From: G025836975 sp048751585
GTDB lineage: Bacteria; Pseudomonadota; Gammaproteobacteria; Burkholderiales; Burkholderiaceae_B
NCBI RefSeq assembly: GCF_048751585.1
Contig: NZ_JAZHOB010000008.1
Location: forward strand, 248,001 to 312,000
Reading direction: 5' to 3'
DNA: 64,000 nucleotides
In this document: positions 1 to 7,666 of the stretch, one piece after another
Position numbering within the stretch: position 1 is the stretch's first letter
Layout: each line of letters starts with the position of its first letter
Translations under genes and position numbers: made by a program
The notes under the pieces: generated by a model
What the model was told of the DNA's origin: nothing
The model's database searches: none
Seen by the model: only the letters and a program-made list of their open reading frames with translations

Positions 1-1000
1 CCGGCTTCCAGCTGGCCACCTGCTCGCGTGTCAGCGTATTCAGGTCGACCTGCAGGGATTTGTTGTAATCGGGAGCCCAATGCACATCGGGCCAGTCGGA
101 CAGCGAAGGCGGCGTCAACTGGGCCGGACCGGAGCCGTCCAGCTCGAAGTGCACATGACGGGTCGCCGCGCAATTGGGGATCATGGCCACAGGCTTGGAG
201 GCTGCGTGCGTCGGAAAGGTATGTATCTTGACATCCAGCACAGTGGTCAATCCGCCCAGGCCCTGCGCGCCTATGCCCAGGGCGTTCACTTTCTGGTACA
301 GGTCGATGCGCAGTTCTTCTAGCTTGTTTTGCGGGCCGCGCTGCAGCAGCTCGTACATATCGATGTCTTCCATGAGCGACTGCTTGGCCATCAGCATGGC
401 CTTCTCGGCGGTTCCGCCCACGCCTATGCCCAGCATGCCGGGAGGGCACCAGCCGGCTCCCATCTGCGGCACGGTCTTGAGCACCCAATCGACCAGGGAA
501 TCGCTGGGATTGAGCATGGCGAACTTCGATTTGTTTTCCGAACCGCCGCCCTTGGCAGCAACCTGCACATCGACCTTGTCGCCCGCGACCAGTTCGACAT
601 TGACAATACAGGGCGTGTTGTCGCGCGTGTTCTTGCGCGTGAACAAGGGGTCGGACAGAATCGACGCCCGCAAGGGATTGTCGGGATTCAGATAGCCCTG
701 GCGCACGCCCTCGTCGCATAGCTCCTGCATGCTGCGCCGCGTATCGAAACGCACGTTCATGCCGATCTTCAGAAACACGTTGACCACGCCGGTGTCCTGG
801 CAAATAGGCCTGTGCCCTTCGGCGCACATGCGTGAATTGGTCAGAATTTGCGCAATGGCGTCCTTGGCCGCGGGACTTTCCTCAAGCTCGTAGGCACGGG
901 CCAGATGCTGGATGTAGTCGGCGGGATGATAAAAACTGATGAACTGCACCGCGTCCGCAATGGACTGGATCAGGTCGCTTTCTCGTATGGTGGTTGTCAT
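1..1000 (-). CDS. Class I (iron-sulfur) fumarate hydratase, 3' part cut by window edge
   Basis: Interconverts fumarate and malate in the TCA cycle using a 4Fe-4S cluster. The gene starts at an ATG at 1000 and runs off the left edge, so about 333 residues are visible. Cys67 (in PICQDTG), Cys185 (in GWCPPGMLG) and Cys277 (in IPNCAATRHVHFE) have nearly the spacing of the three cluster ligands of FumA-type enzymes. The GGGSENKSKF stretch is also typical of the family. This oxygen-sensitive class is unrelated to class II FumC. Whether the C-terminal beta domain is present cannot be seen. An enoyl-CoA hydratase gene on the same strand ends 64 bases upstream of the start; no convincing promoter is visible between them. 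Confidence 0.93.
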   Translation of the reverse strand, partial: MTTTIRESDLIQSIADAVQFISFYHPADYIQHLARAYELEESPAAKDAIAQILTNSRMCAEGHRPICQDTGVVNVFLKIGMNVRFDTRRSMQELCDEGVRQGYLNPDNPLRASILSDPLFTRKNTRDNTPCIVNVELVAGDKVDVQVAAKGGGSENKSKFAMLNPSDSLVDWVLKTVPQMGAGWCPPGMLGIGVGGTAEKAMLMAKQSLMEDIDMYELLQRGPQNKLEELRIDLYQKVNALGIGAQGLGGLTTVLDVKIHTFPTHAASKPVAMIPNCAATRHVHFELDGSGPAQLTPPSLSDWPDVHWAPDYNKSLQVDLNTLTREQVASWKP

Positions 1001-1064
1001 GGGACTTGGCTATCGTAAAAATGGCGGGCCGGCGGGCCCGCTGGTTCTTTCTGACGGCGCAGGC

Positions 1065-1832
1065 TTATTTGCCGCGCCACACGGGCTTGCGCTTCTCCGC
1101 AAACGCGGTCGCGCCTTCCTTCGCATCGGCCGATGCGAAGATATGCGCAACGCGAGGGCGCTGCAAGTCGAACATGTCGGCCTGGCGCCAATCGCGCGAC
1201 TCGGTAACGATCTTCTTGGCTGTCTGCACGGCCAGCGGGCCGTTGGCGGCAATGATGCGCGCCAGTTCAAGGGCGGTTTCCAGGGACTTGCCAGGTTCCA
1301 CCAGGCGATTCACCAGGCCGTAGGCATGTGCGCGGGCCGCCGGGAGCATCTCGCCGGTCAGCACCGCCTCCATGGCGATATGGTAGGGAATCCGGCTGGG
1401 CAGCTTAAGCATGCCGCCGGCGCCCGCCACGATGCCGCGCTTGACTTCAGGCAAACCGAAACTGGCGTTGTTGGCCGCAACGATAAGATCGCAGGAAAGC
1501 GCCATTTCAAAGCCTCCGGCCAGTGCATAGCCCTCGACGGCCGCAATCAGTGGTTTCTTGGGCGGCCTTTCGCAAAGGCCGGCAAACCCCCTGCCCTCGA
1601 CCAGCGGCCGCTGGCCGTTATGGGCGAAAGCCTTCAGGTCCATGCCCGAGCAAAAGGTATTGCCCGCGCCCGTGAGGATGCCGATCATCACATTGTCGTT
1701 GGCATCGAGCGCGTCGAACGCCTTGGCCAGTTCGTGGGCGGTTTCGTAATTGACGGCGTTGCGCGCCTCGGGCCGATTAACCGTAATAATCTGAATCTGT
1801 TCGATTATTTCCACTTTCACCAAGTCGGACAT
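1065..1832 (-). CDS. Enoyl-CoA hydratase/isomerase (crotonase superfamily)
   Basis: A 255-residue crotonase-fold protein, expected to hydrate enoyl-CoA thioesters in fatty or organic acid breakdown. The oxyanion-hole segments FCSGMDLKAF and ALAGGFEMALSCDLIVA are present. Both catalytic glutamates of true hydratases appear, one in GGFEMAL and one in GLPEVKRG. I chose the ATG at 1832 because AGGAAGGT lies just upstream and the crotonase fold begins there; an in-frame extension to 2030 has no family match. The C-terminal motif EKRKPVWRG closely resembles that of the second hydratase at 26922-27710, so the two are probably paralogues. Substrate unknown. It diverges from glyQ. Confidence 0.88.
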   Translation of the reverse strand: MSDLVKVEIIEQIQIITVNRPEARNAVNYETAHELAKAFDALDANDNVMIGILTGAGNTFCSGMDLKAFAHNGQRPLVEGRGFAGLCERPPKKPLIAAVEGYALAGGFEMALSCDLIVAANNASFGLPEVKRGIVAGAGGMLKLPSRIPYHIAMEAVLTGEMLPAARAHAYGLVNRLVEPGKSLETALELARIIAANGPLAVQTAKKIVTESRDWRQADMFDLQRPRVAHIFASADAKEGATAFAEKRKPVWRGK

Positions 1833-2012
1833 AGCACCTTCCTTTAAAAAAGTTCCCTGCACCGCGGTCGACACCGCCTGCGTTACTAACAATCGACAAG
1901 CCCGCATCATACGACCAATTGCCGATAATCTTGATCCGGACAATCCTTCTTCCTGGCGGAACCAGTTAAAATCGAGAGATTTTGCAGCTTTTCGGTTTAC
2001 TGGCCTTCGCTC

Positions 2013-2921
2013 ATGCTCACTTTTCAGCAAATTATTTTAACGCTTCAGCAATATTGGGATCGGCAGGGCTGCGCGCTACTGCAACCTTACGACATGGAAG
2101 TGGGCGCCGGCACCTCGCACACCGCCACTTTCCTGCGCTCGATCGGACCCGAGCCATGGCGCGCCGCCTACGTTCAGCCATCGCGCAGGCCCAAAGACGG
2201 CCGCTATGGCGAGAACCCCAACCGCCTGCAACACTATTATCAGTTCCAGGTCGTGCTCAAGCCGGCCCCTCCCGAAATCATCGACCTGTATATTGGTTCG
2301 CTCGTCGCACTGGGCATCGACCCCAAGGTGCACGACATCCGTTTCGTCGAGGACGACTGGGAAAACCCCACGCTGGGCGCATGGGGCCTGGGCTGGGAAG
2401 TCTGGCTGAACGGCATGGAAGTGACCCAGTTCACCTATTTCCAGCAGGTCGGCGGCCTGGACTGCACGCCCACCACGGGCGAGATCACTTACGGCCTGGA
2501 ACGGCTGGCCATGTATCTGCAAGGCGTGGAAAGCGTCTATGACCTGGTCTGGACCGAAAGCGCAGACGGACGGAAAGTCCTTTACCGCGATGTCTTCCAC
2601 CAGAACGAGGTGGAGCAGTCCACCTATAATTTCGAGCACGCATCGACCTCCATGCTGTTCGCCCACTTCAGCGACTATGAAGGCGAAGCGCAGCGGCTCA
2701 TCGAAGTTCCTCTGGCCCTGCCCGCCTACGAAGCCACGCTGAAAGCGGCGCACACCTTCAACATGCTGGATGCCCGCGGAGCCATCAGCGTCACGGAACG
2801 AGCCGCCTACATAGGCCGCATCCGCAATCTGTCGCGCGCCGTCGCGCAGGCTTATTACGATTCACGCGAGAAACTAGGATTTCCCATGCTGGTCAAAACC
2901 GCTGGCACGGAGGCCGCATAA
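2013..2921 (+). CDS. glyQ: Glycine--tRNA ligase alpha subunit
   Basis: Catalytic subunit of the bacterial alpha2beta2 glycyl-tRNA synthetase, which charges tRNA-Gly in the cytoplasm. The 302-residue protein has the usual family length and opens with FQQIILTLQQYW and LLQPYDMEVGAGT, both hallmarks of GlyQ. The motif GWEVWLNGMEVTQFTYFQQ lies near residues 129-147. Its stop overlaps the start of glyS by one base (TAATG), so the two subunits are probably translationally coupled. It is the first gene of a co-directional run glyQ-glyS-gmhB-plsC-ygjP. The AT-rich stretch around 1966-1972 (TTAAAAT) may hold its promoter, but no good -35 box was found. Confidence 0.98.
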   Translation: MLTFQQIILTLQQYWDRQGCALLQPYDMEVGAGTSHTATFLRSIGPEPWRAAYVQPSRRPKDGRYGENPNRLQHYYQFQVVLKPAPPEIIDLYIGSLVALGIDPKVHDIRFVEDDWENPTLGAWGLGWEVWLNGMEVTQFTYFQQVGGLDCTPTTGEITYGLERLAMYLQGVESVYDLVWTESADGRKVLYRDVFHQNEVEQSTYNFEHASTSMLFAHFSDYEGEAQRLIEVPLALPAYEATLKAAHTFNMLDARGAISVTERAAYIGRIRNLSRAVAQAYYDSREKLGFPMLVKTAGTEAA

Positions 2922-5071
2922 TGACGAACGCCTCCGCCACGAACATCCGGCCCCTGCTGGTAGAACTGCTTACCGAAGAACTTCCTCCCAAGGCATTGCA
3001 GAAATTGGGCCTGGCCTTTGCCGAAGGCATACGCAAGATCCTGGCGCAGCATAATCTGCTTGCGCCGGAATGCGGCACGGAAGACTTTTCCACGCCGCGC
3101 CGGCTGGCCGTCCGCCTGGACGCCGTCCTGGATCAGGCGCCGGAACAAACCTATACCGAAAAACTCATGCCCGCCAAGATCGGCCTGACCGAAAACGGCG
3201 AACTCACCCCGGCACTGGCCAAGAAGCTGGCCGGCAAGGGCCTGGCGCAGTTGACGGCCTCCGACTTGATCCGCGAGTCCGACGGCAAGCAGGATTACCT
3301 GTACGCCAAAGGCGTTGCCAACGGCGCAACGCTGGCAGCGGGGCTGCAAGAAGCGCTGGACCACGCCATCGCCGGCCTGCCCATTCCCAAAGTCATGCGC
3401 TACCAATTGGCCGACGGCGTCACCAGCGTCAAATTCGTTCGCCCCGCGCACCGGCTCATTGCCCTGTGGGGCGACGATATCATCGACGTCCAGGCATTGG
3501 GTCTGGATGCCGGACGCAGCACGCTGGGCCATCGCTTCATGGCTCCCCAGGCCATCTCCATCGCCGCGCCCGGCTCCTACGAAAGCCAGCTGCACGACGA
3601 AGGAAGGATCATCGCGTCGTTCTCAAAGCGGCGTTCCCTGATCGAACAGCAGCTCCAGAAGCAGGCGCAAGCCCTGGGCGCCACTATCGGCGCCGGTCCC
3701 GAGGTCGATGCCCTGCTTGAAGAAGTGACCGCGCTGGTCGAGCATCCAACAGTCTACGTCGGGGAATTCGAAGAACAGTTCCTGCAAGTGCCGCCCGAAT
3801 GCCTGATCCTGACCATGCGCCTGAATCAGAAGTATTTCCCGCTATTCGAGCCGGCCAGCGGCAAGCTCACTCACCGCTTCCTGATCGTCAGCAATATGCA
3901 GGTCGACGATCCGGCGCATATCGTCGAAGGCAACCAGCGCGTGGTAAGGCCGCGTTTGGCCGATGCGCAATTCTTCTTCGAAACCGACCGCAAGATCCCG
4001 CTGGCCGACCGGGTCGCGGGGCTGGCGACCAGCGTGTATCACAACAAGCTCGGTTCCCAGCTCGAACGCGTCGAGCGGGTGCGCGCGATAGCCGGATACA
4101 TAGCCGGCCAATTGGGCGCCGATGTCCGGCATGCCGACCGCGCCGCGCTCCTGGCCAAGGCGGATCTGGGTTCCAACATGGTGGCCGAGTTCCCCGAACT
4201 GCAGGGCATCATGGGCGCCTACTATGCCGCTGCCGATGGCGAACCCGACGATGTCGTTCTGGCCCTGAAAAACCAGTACCGCATACGCCTGGACGCCCCC
4301 GTCGACCCCGGCACCTTAAGTTCCGCTGTGCTGTTCATCGCCGAACGGGTCGAAACGCTGATGGGTATCTGGGGCATAGGCCTGGTGCCCACCGGCGAAC
4401 GCGATCCCTACGGCTTGCGGCGCGCGGCCCTGGGCCTGATCAGCGCATTCGAGCAGTTGGGCGCGGGCGGCTACCTGAAGATCAACGACAGCGCCACCCT
4501 GCGCCTGCCCGATCTGCTGGCGTTCGCGGCCGGCATGTTCAAAGCCGGCGTACTGGGCGAGGCGACCGTCGCCGAGGTCCAGGCCTTCATCTACGAACGC
4601 TATCGCAACCAACTGGCCAACGATTTCGACCGCAACGTGGTCGATGCCGTGCTGGCGCTGCAACCCGCGCTGCACCAGGTCCAGGCGCGCATACGGGCTT
4701 GCGCCGGTTTCGCCGAACGTCCGGAAGCGGATAGCCTGGCGGCCGCCAACAAGCGTATTGCAAACCTGCTCAAGAAAGCCGATGGCGCCCTGGGCGCCGT
4801 CGATCACGGGACGCTTGCCGAGCCGGCGGAACAAGCCCTGGCCAGCGCCATTGCGCGGCTCAAGCCTCAAGCTCAGGCGCAATTCGCCGAAGGCGATTTC
4901 ACCGGCAGCCTGGCCACCATGGCCCAGGCCAGGGACGCGGTCGATAACTTTTTCAACGACGTCATGGTCATGGCCGAAGATCCAGCCCTGCGGGCCAATC
5001 GCCTGGCCCTGCTTCACGACCTGCATCAAGTCATGAACCAGGTTGCCGATATTTCCAGGTTAGCCCAGTGA
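2921..5071 (+). CDS. glyS: Glycine--tRNA ligase beta subunit
   Basis: Non-catalytic but essential subunit of tetrameric glycyl-tRNA synthetase, contributing tRNA binding through its HD-like and C-terminal anticodon-binding regions. The 716-residue length fits the family. The N-terminus (LLVELLTEELPPKAL) and the segment DFSTPRRLAVRL are typical of GlyS. It overlaps glyQ by one base upstream and gmhB by four bases downstream (ATGA), which makes one translationally coupled unit. Confidence 0.98.
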   Translation: MTNASATNIRPLLVELLTEELPPKALQKLGLAFAEGIRKILAQHNLLAPECGTEDFSTPRRLAVRLDAVLDQAPEQTYTEKLMPAKIGLTENGELTPALAKKLAGKGLAQLTASDLIRESDGKQDYLYAKGVANGATLAAGLQEALDHAIAGLPIPKVMRYQLADGVTSVKFVRPAHRLIALWGDDIIDVQALGLDAGRSTLGHRFMAPQAISIAAPGSYESQLHDEGRIIASFSKRRSLIEQQLQKQAQALGATIGAGPEVDALLEEVTALVEHPTVYVGEFEEQFLQVPPECLILTMRLNQKYFPLFEPASGKLTHRFLIVSNMQVDDPAHIVEGNQRVVRPRLADAQFFFETDRKIPLADRVAGLATSVYHNKLGSQLERVERVRAIAGYIAGQLGADVRHADRAALLAKADLGSNMVAEFPELQGIMGAYYAAADGEPDDVVLALKNQYRIRLDAPVDPGTLSSAVLFIAERVETLMGIWGIGLVPTGERDPYGLRRAALGLISAFEQLGAGGYLKINDSATLRLPDLLAFAAGMFKAGVLGEATVAEVQAFIYERYRNQLANDFDRNVVDAVLALQPALHQVQARIRACAGFAERPEADSLAAANKRIANLLKKADGALGAVDHGTLAEPAEQALASAIARLKPQAQAQFAEGDFTGSLATMAQARDAVDNFFNDVMVMAEDPALRANRLALLHDLHQVMNQVADISRLAQ

Positions 5072-5607
5072 AACTTGCCATACTCGACCGCGACGGCGTC
5101 ATCAACCAGGACAGCGCCGCCTTCATCAAGCATCCCGACGAATGGACTCCCTTGCCGGGCAGCATGGAGGCCATTGCCCGCCTTTCGCGCGCCGGCTGGC
5201 GCGTGGTCATCGCCAGCAATCAGTCCGGCATCGCGCGCGGCCTGTTCAGCATGGACACGCTCAATGCCATCCATGCCAAAATGCGGCGCGAAGCCGCCCA
5301 GGCGGGCGGCGCCATCGATGCCATCTTCGTGTGTCCGCACGGTCCGGACGATGGCTGCGAATGTCGAAAGCCCAAGGCCGGCCTGTTTCGGGACATCGCA
5401 CGCCGCTATGACATCGACCTGAAGAATGTACCCGCCGCCGGCGATTCGCTGCGCGATCTGCAGGCGGCCAGCCTGGCGGGCTGCGCGACCTGGCTGGTCC
5501 TGACCGGCAACGGAGAAAAAACCCGTAGCCAGGGGCCTCTCCCGGCAGGCACTGAAATCCGCGCAGACCTGGCCTCGGTCGTGGATGCCTGGCTGTCCGA
5601 GGAATGA
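5068..5607 (+). CDS. gmhB: D-glycero-beta-D-manno-heptose 1,7-bisphosphate 7-phosphatase
   Basis: HAD-family phosphatase that removes the 7-phosphate from heptose bisphosphate on the way to ADP-heptose for the LPS inner core. The 179-residue protein begins with the HAD nucleophile motif LDRDGVIN (first Asp = nucleophile). It contains the zinc-binding loop typical of GmhB, with Cys and His in CPHGPDDGCECRKPK. The later PAAGDSLRDLQAA segment supplies the HAD motif IV acidic residue. It overlaps glyS and plsC by four bases each. Placement between glyS and plsC is common in Betaproteobacteria. A histidinol-phosphatase-type HAD enzyme is the main alternative, but the zinc loop and length favour GmhB. 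Confidence 0.92.
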   Translation: MKLAILDRDGVINQDSAAFIKHPDEWTPLPGSMEAIARLSRAGWRVVIASNQSGIARGLFSMDTLNAIHAKMRREAAQAGGAIDAIFVCPHGPDDGCECRKPKAGLFRDIARRYDIDLKNVPAAGDSLRDLQAASLAGCATWLVLTGNGEKTRSQGPLPAGTEIRADLASVVDAWLSEE

Positions 5608-6338
5608 TCATGGCTGTATTGCGCGCAACCCTGTATCAGCTGTTCCTTATCGTCACCGTCATCCCCTACGCCCTGGCCTGCGTGCTGTGGTCCCCTTTGC
5701 CGCTGCGCTGGCGCTACAAGCTGACGGTGGGCTGGCCGCGCCTGGCTGTCTGGGGAGCCAAGACCATCCTGGGCATACGCTGGCAGCTGAAAGGCGCTGA
5801 AAACCTTCCCGATGGTCCCGCCATCCTGTTGTCCAAGCATCAATCCGCCTGGGAAACCCTGTTCTTTCCCGCCTATATGCCGCGCGAATTGTGCTTCGTC
5901 TACAAGAAGGAACTGCACTGGGTGCCTTTCTTCGGGTGGGGCCTGGCCCTGCTGCGCATGATACCCATAGACCGTTCCAAAGGCAGGGATGCCTTTGAAC
6001 AAGTGGTGCGCATCGGCCAGGAACGCATCGACGCCGGCCGCTGGCCCATCCTGTTTCCCGAAGGAACCCGCATCGCGCCGGGCAAGGCCGGCCGATACAA
6101 GATGGGCGGCGCGCTGCTGGCCACACGCACCAACACTCCCATCATCCCGGTTGCGCATAATGCCGGCGAATGCTGGCGCCGCAAAGCCTTCATCAAGAAG
6201 CCCGGGCTGGTGACCGTATCGATAGGTCCCCTGATCGATCCCGCCGGCCTGGAGCCGGACGCCGTGAACGAAAAAGTGCGTAATTGGATCGAATCCGAAA
6301 TGCGCGTGCTCAATCCCGAACGATATGGATCCCAATAG
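5604..6338 (+). CDS. plsC: 1-acyl-sn-glycerol-3-phosphate acyltransferase
   Basis: Inner-membrane enzyme that adds the second acyl chain in phosphatidic acid synthesis. The 244-residue protein has a hydrophobic N-terminal segment (about residues 7-30) and the catalytic block KHQSAWETL. The usual HX4D motif is HX4E here, a conservative variant. FPEGTRIAPGK supplies the glycerol-3-phosphate-binding motif. Its start overlaps the gmhB stop (ATGA). Its own 3' end overlaps the first 14 bases of the next gene, again suggesting translational coupling. LPS-heptose and phospholipid genes thus sit in one envelope-related transcript behind glyQS. Confidence 0.92.
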   Translation: MIMAVLRATLYQLFLIVTVIPYALACVLWSPLPLRWRYKLTVGWPRLAVWGAKTILGIRWQLKGAENLPDGPAILLSKHQSAWETLFFPAYMPRELCFVYKKELHWVPFFGWGLALLRMIPIDRSKGRDAFEQVVRIGQERIDAGRWPILFPEGTRIAPGKAGRYKMGGALLATRTNTPIIPVAHNAGECWRRKAFIKKPGLVTVSIGPLIDPAGLEPDAVNEKVRNWIESEMRVLNPERYGSQ

Positions 6339-7206
6339 ACAGCTGGAGCTGTTTTCAGATGCTCCAGCGGTGACTTCGCCGGCAATACAGCCCATTCCCG
6401 CCCCGCCGCCGGCCAGCGAACCGGCCGCCGTCACCACGGCGCGCCCGCCCTCGCTGCCGCAGAATGCGCGCTGGCGGGAAGTCGCCACCCCCGCGCAGAC
6501 CATAGGCTTTGTCCTGCAGCGCTCGCGCCGCAAAAGCATAGGCCTGGTCATCAATGACGATGGGCTGCAAGTCACCGCGCCGAACTGGGTCACGCTTGGG
6601 CAGATCGACGCCGCGGTGGTGGAAAAGGCCTCCTGGATCCTCGACAAGCTGCGCGCGCTGCGGGCCCGGCAGCAGCATCTGGCCACGGCGGACACATTAT
6701 GGCAACCGGGCGGAAGCATTCCCTATCTGGGCCGGCGCATCGTCCTGGACTTGAACGGAGCAAGAAAGACCAGTGCATTCGGCGGCCGGCCTTTCGAGCC
6801 GGAGAATGGCGATATCCTGTCCCTGGCCCTTCCCCCGGGCGCCGACCGCAATCGCATACGGGACAGTGTCCATGCCTGGCTTCAGCAGCAGGCCAAGGAG
6901 TGGTTCGAACAACGCCTGCGGCATTTCCTGGACGCCAACAAGCTGACCATCCGGCGCTGGCGGCTGTCGTCGGCGGCAACCCGCTGGGGCTCGTGCAGCA
7001 GCGATGGCAATATCATGCTTAATTGGCGCCTGATACACTTTGACCATGACGTCATCGATTACGTCATTGCGCACGAAATAGCGCATCTGCGCGAAATGAA
7101 TCACAGCAAGGACTTCTGGCGCGAAGTCGGCCGCATACTTCCGGGCTTCGAGCGCTCGCGCGATGTGCTTCGGCAACACAATCCGGGTTCGCTTCCCCTG
7201 ATTTGA
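6325..7206 (+). CDS. YgjP-like metallopeptidase-domain protein (M48/SprT-like, DUF45)
   Basis: A 293-residue protein of the YgjP/DUF45 family, predicted to be a zinc metalloprotease-fold enzyme. The C-terminal HEIAHLREMNHSKDFW, starting at His250, carries the HExxH zinc motif plus the NHS..FW extension that defines the family. The region SSAATRWGSCSSDGNIMLNW just upstream is also a YgjP hallmark. The first 45 or so residues are Pro/Ala-rich and probably disordered. Its physiological substrate is unknown; some relatives have been linked to UTP hydrolysis. The start overlaps plsC by 14 bases. Start chosen: ATG at 6325. Confidence 0.85.
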   Translation: MDPNRQLELFSDAPAVTSPAIQPIPAPPPASEPAAVTTARPPSLPQNARWREVATPAQTIGFVLQRSRRKSIGLVINDDGLQVTAPNWVTLGQIDAAVVEKASWILDKLRALRARQQHLATADTLWQPGGSIPYLGRRIVLDLNGARKTSAFGGRPFEPENGDILSLALPPGADRNRIRDSVHAWLQQQAKEWFEQRLRHFLDANKLTIRRWRLSSAATRWGSCSSDGNIMLNWRLIHFDHDVIDYVIAHEIAHLREMNHSKDFWREVGRILPGFERSRDVLRQHNPGSLPLI

Positions 7207-7249
7207 AGCGCCCCTTACCGTTCAGCCCATCAACCTCAAGGAGATTTTC

Positions 7250-7645
7250 TTGCGTTTACTACATACCATGCTGCGCGTAGGCGATCTGGACCGTTCACTG
7301 AGCTTCTACACCAATGTGCTGGGAATGAAGCTGCTGCGCCGGAAGGACTACCCCGACGGGAAATTCACCCTGGCCTTTGTCGGCTACCAGGACGAGGACG
7401 AAGGCGCCGTCATCGAGCTGACCCACAACTGGGACACGCCGGCCTACGATCTGGGCAATGGCTACGGCCACATCGCCCTGGAAGTCGAGGACGCCTATGA
7501 CGCCTGTGCGCGCATCAAGGAAAAAGGCGGCCGTGTGACCCGCGAAGCGGGCCCCATGAAACATGGCCAGACCGTCATTGCCTTCGTGGAAGACCCCGAC
7601 GGCTACAAGATCGAACTGATCCAGCGCAAGGAAAGGGTCGACTAA
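7250..7645 (+). CDS. gloA: Lactoylglutathione lyase (glyoxalase I)
   Basis: Converts the methylglyoxal-glutathione hemithioacetal to S-lactoylglutathione, detoxifying methylglyoxal in the cytoplasm. The 131-residue protein has all four metal ligands at the positions known for the Ni-type E. coli enzyme: His5, Glu56, His74 and Glu122. Translation appears to start at a TTG (7250-7252), because AAGGAG lies six bases upstream and the protein then begins MRLLHTMLRV as in its homologues. It converges on the fadE gene with only 21 bases between stops. Confidence 0.95.
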   Translation: MRLLHTMLRVGDLDRSLSFYTNVLGMKLLRRKDYPDGKFTLAFVGYQDEDEGAVIELTHNWDTPAYDLGNGYGHIALEVEDAYDACARIKEKGGRVTREAGPMKHGQTVIAFVEDPDGYKIELIQRKERVD

Positions 7646-7666
7646 AGCTTAAGCACATCGGCAGCC

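Noticed and set aside
939..1847. A 302-codon open frame on the plus strand over the enoyl-CoA hydratase.
   Set aside because: It is the antisense of a clear crotonase gene, shows no family motif and has no ribosome-binding site.
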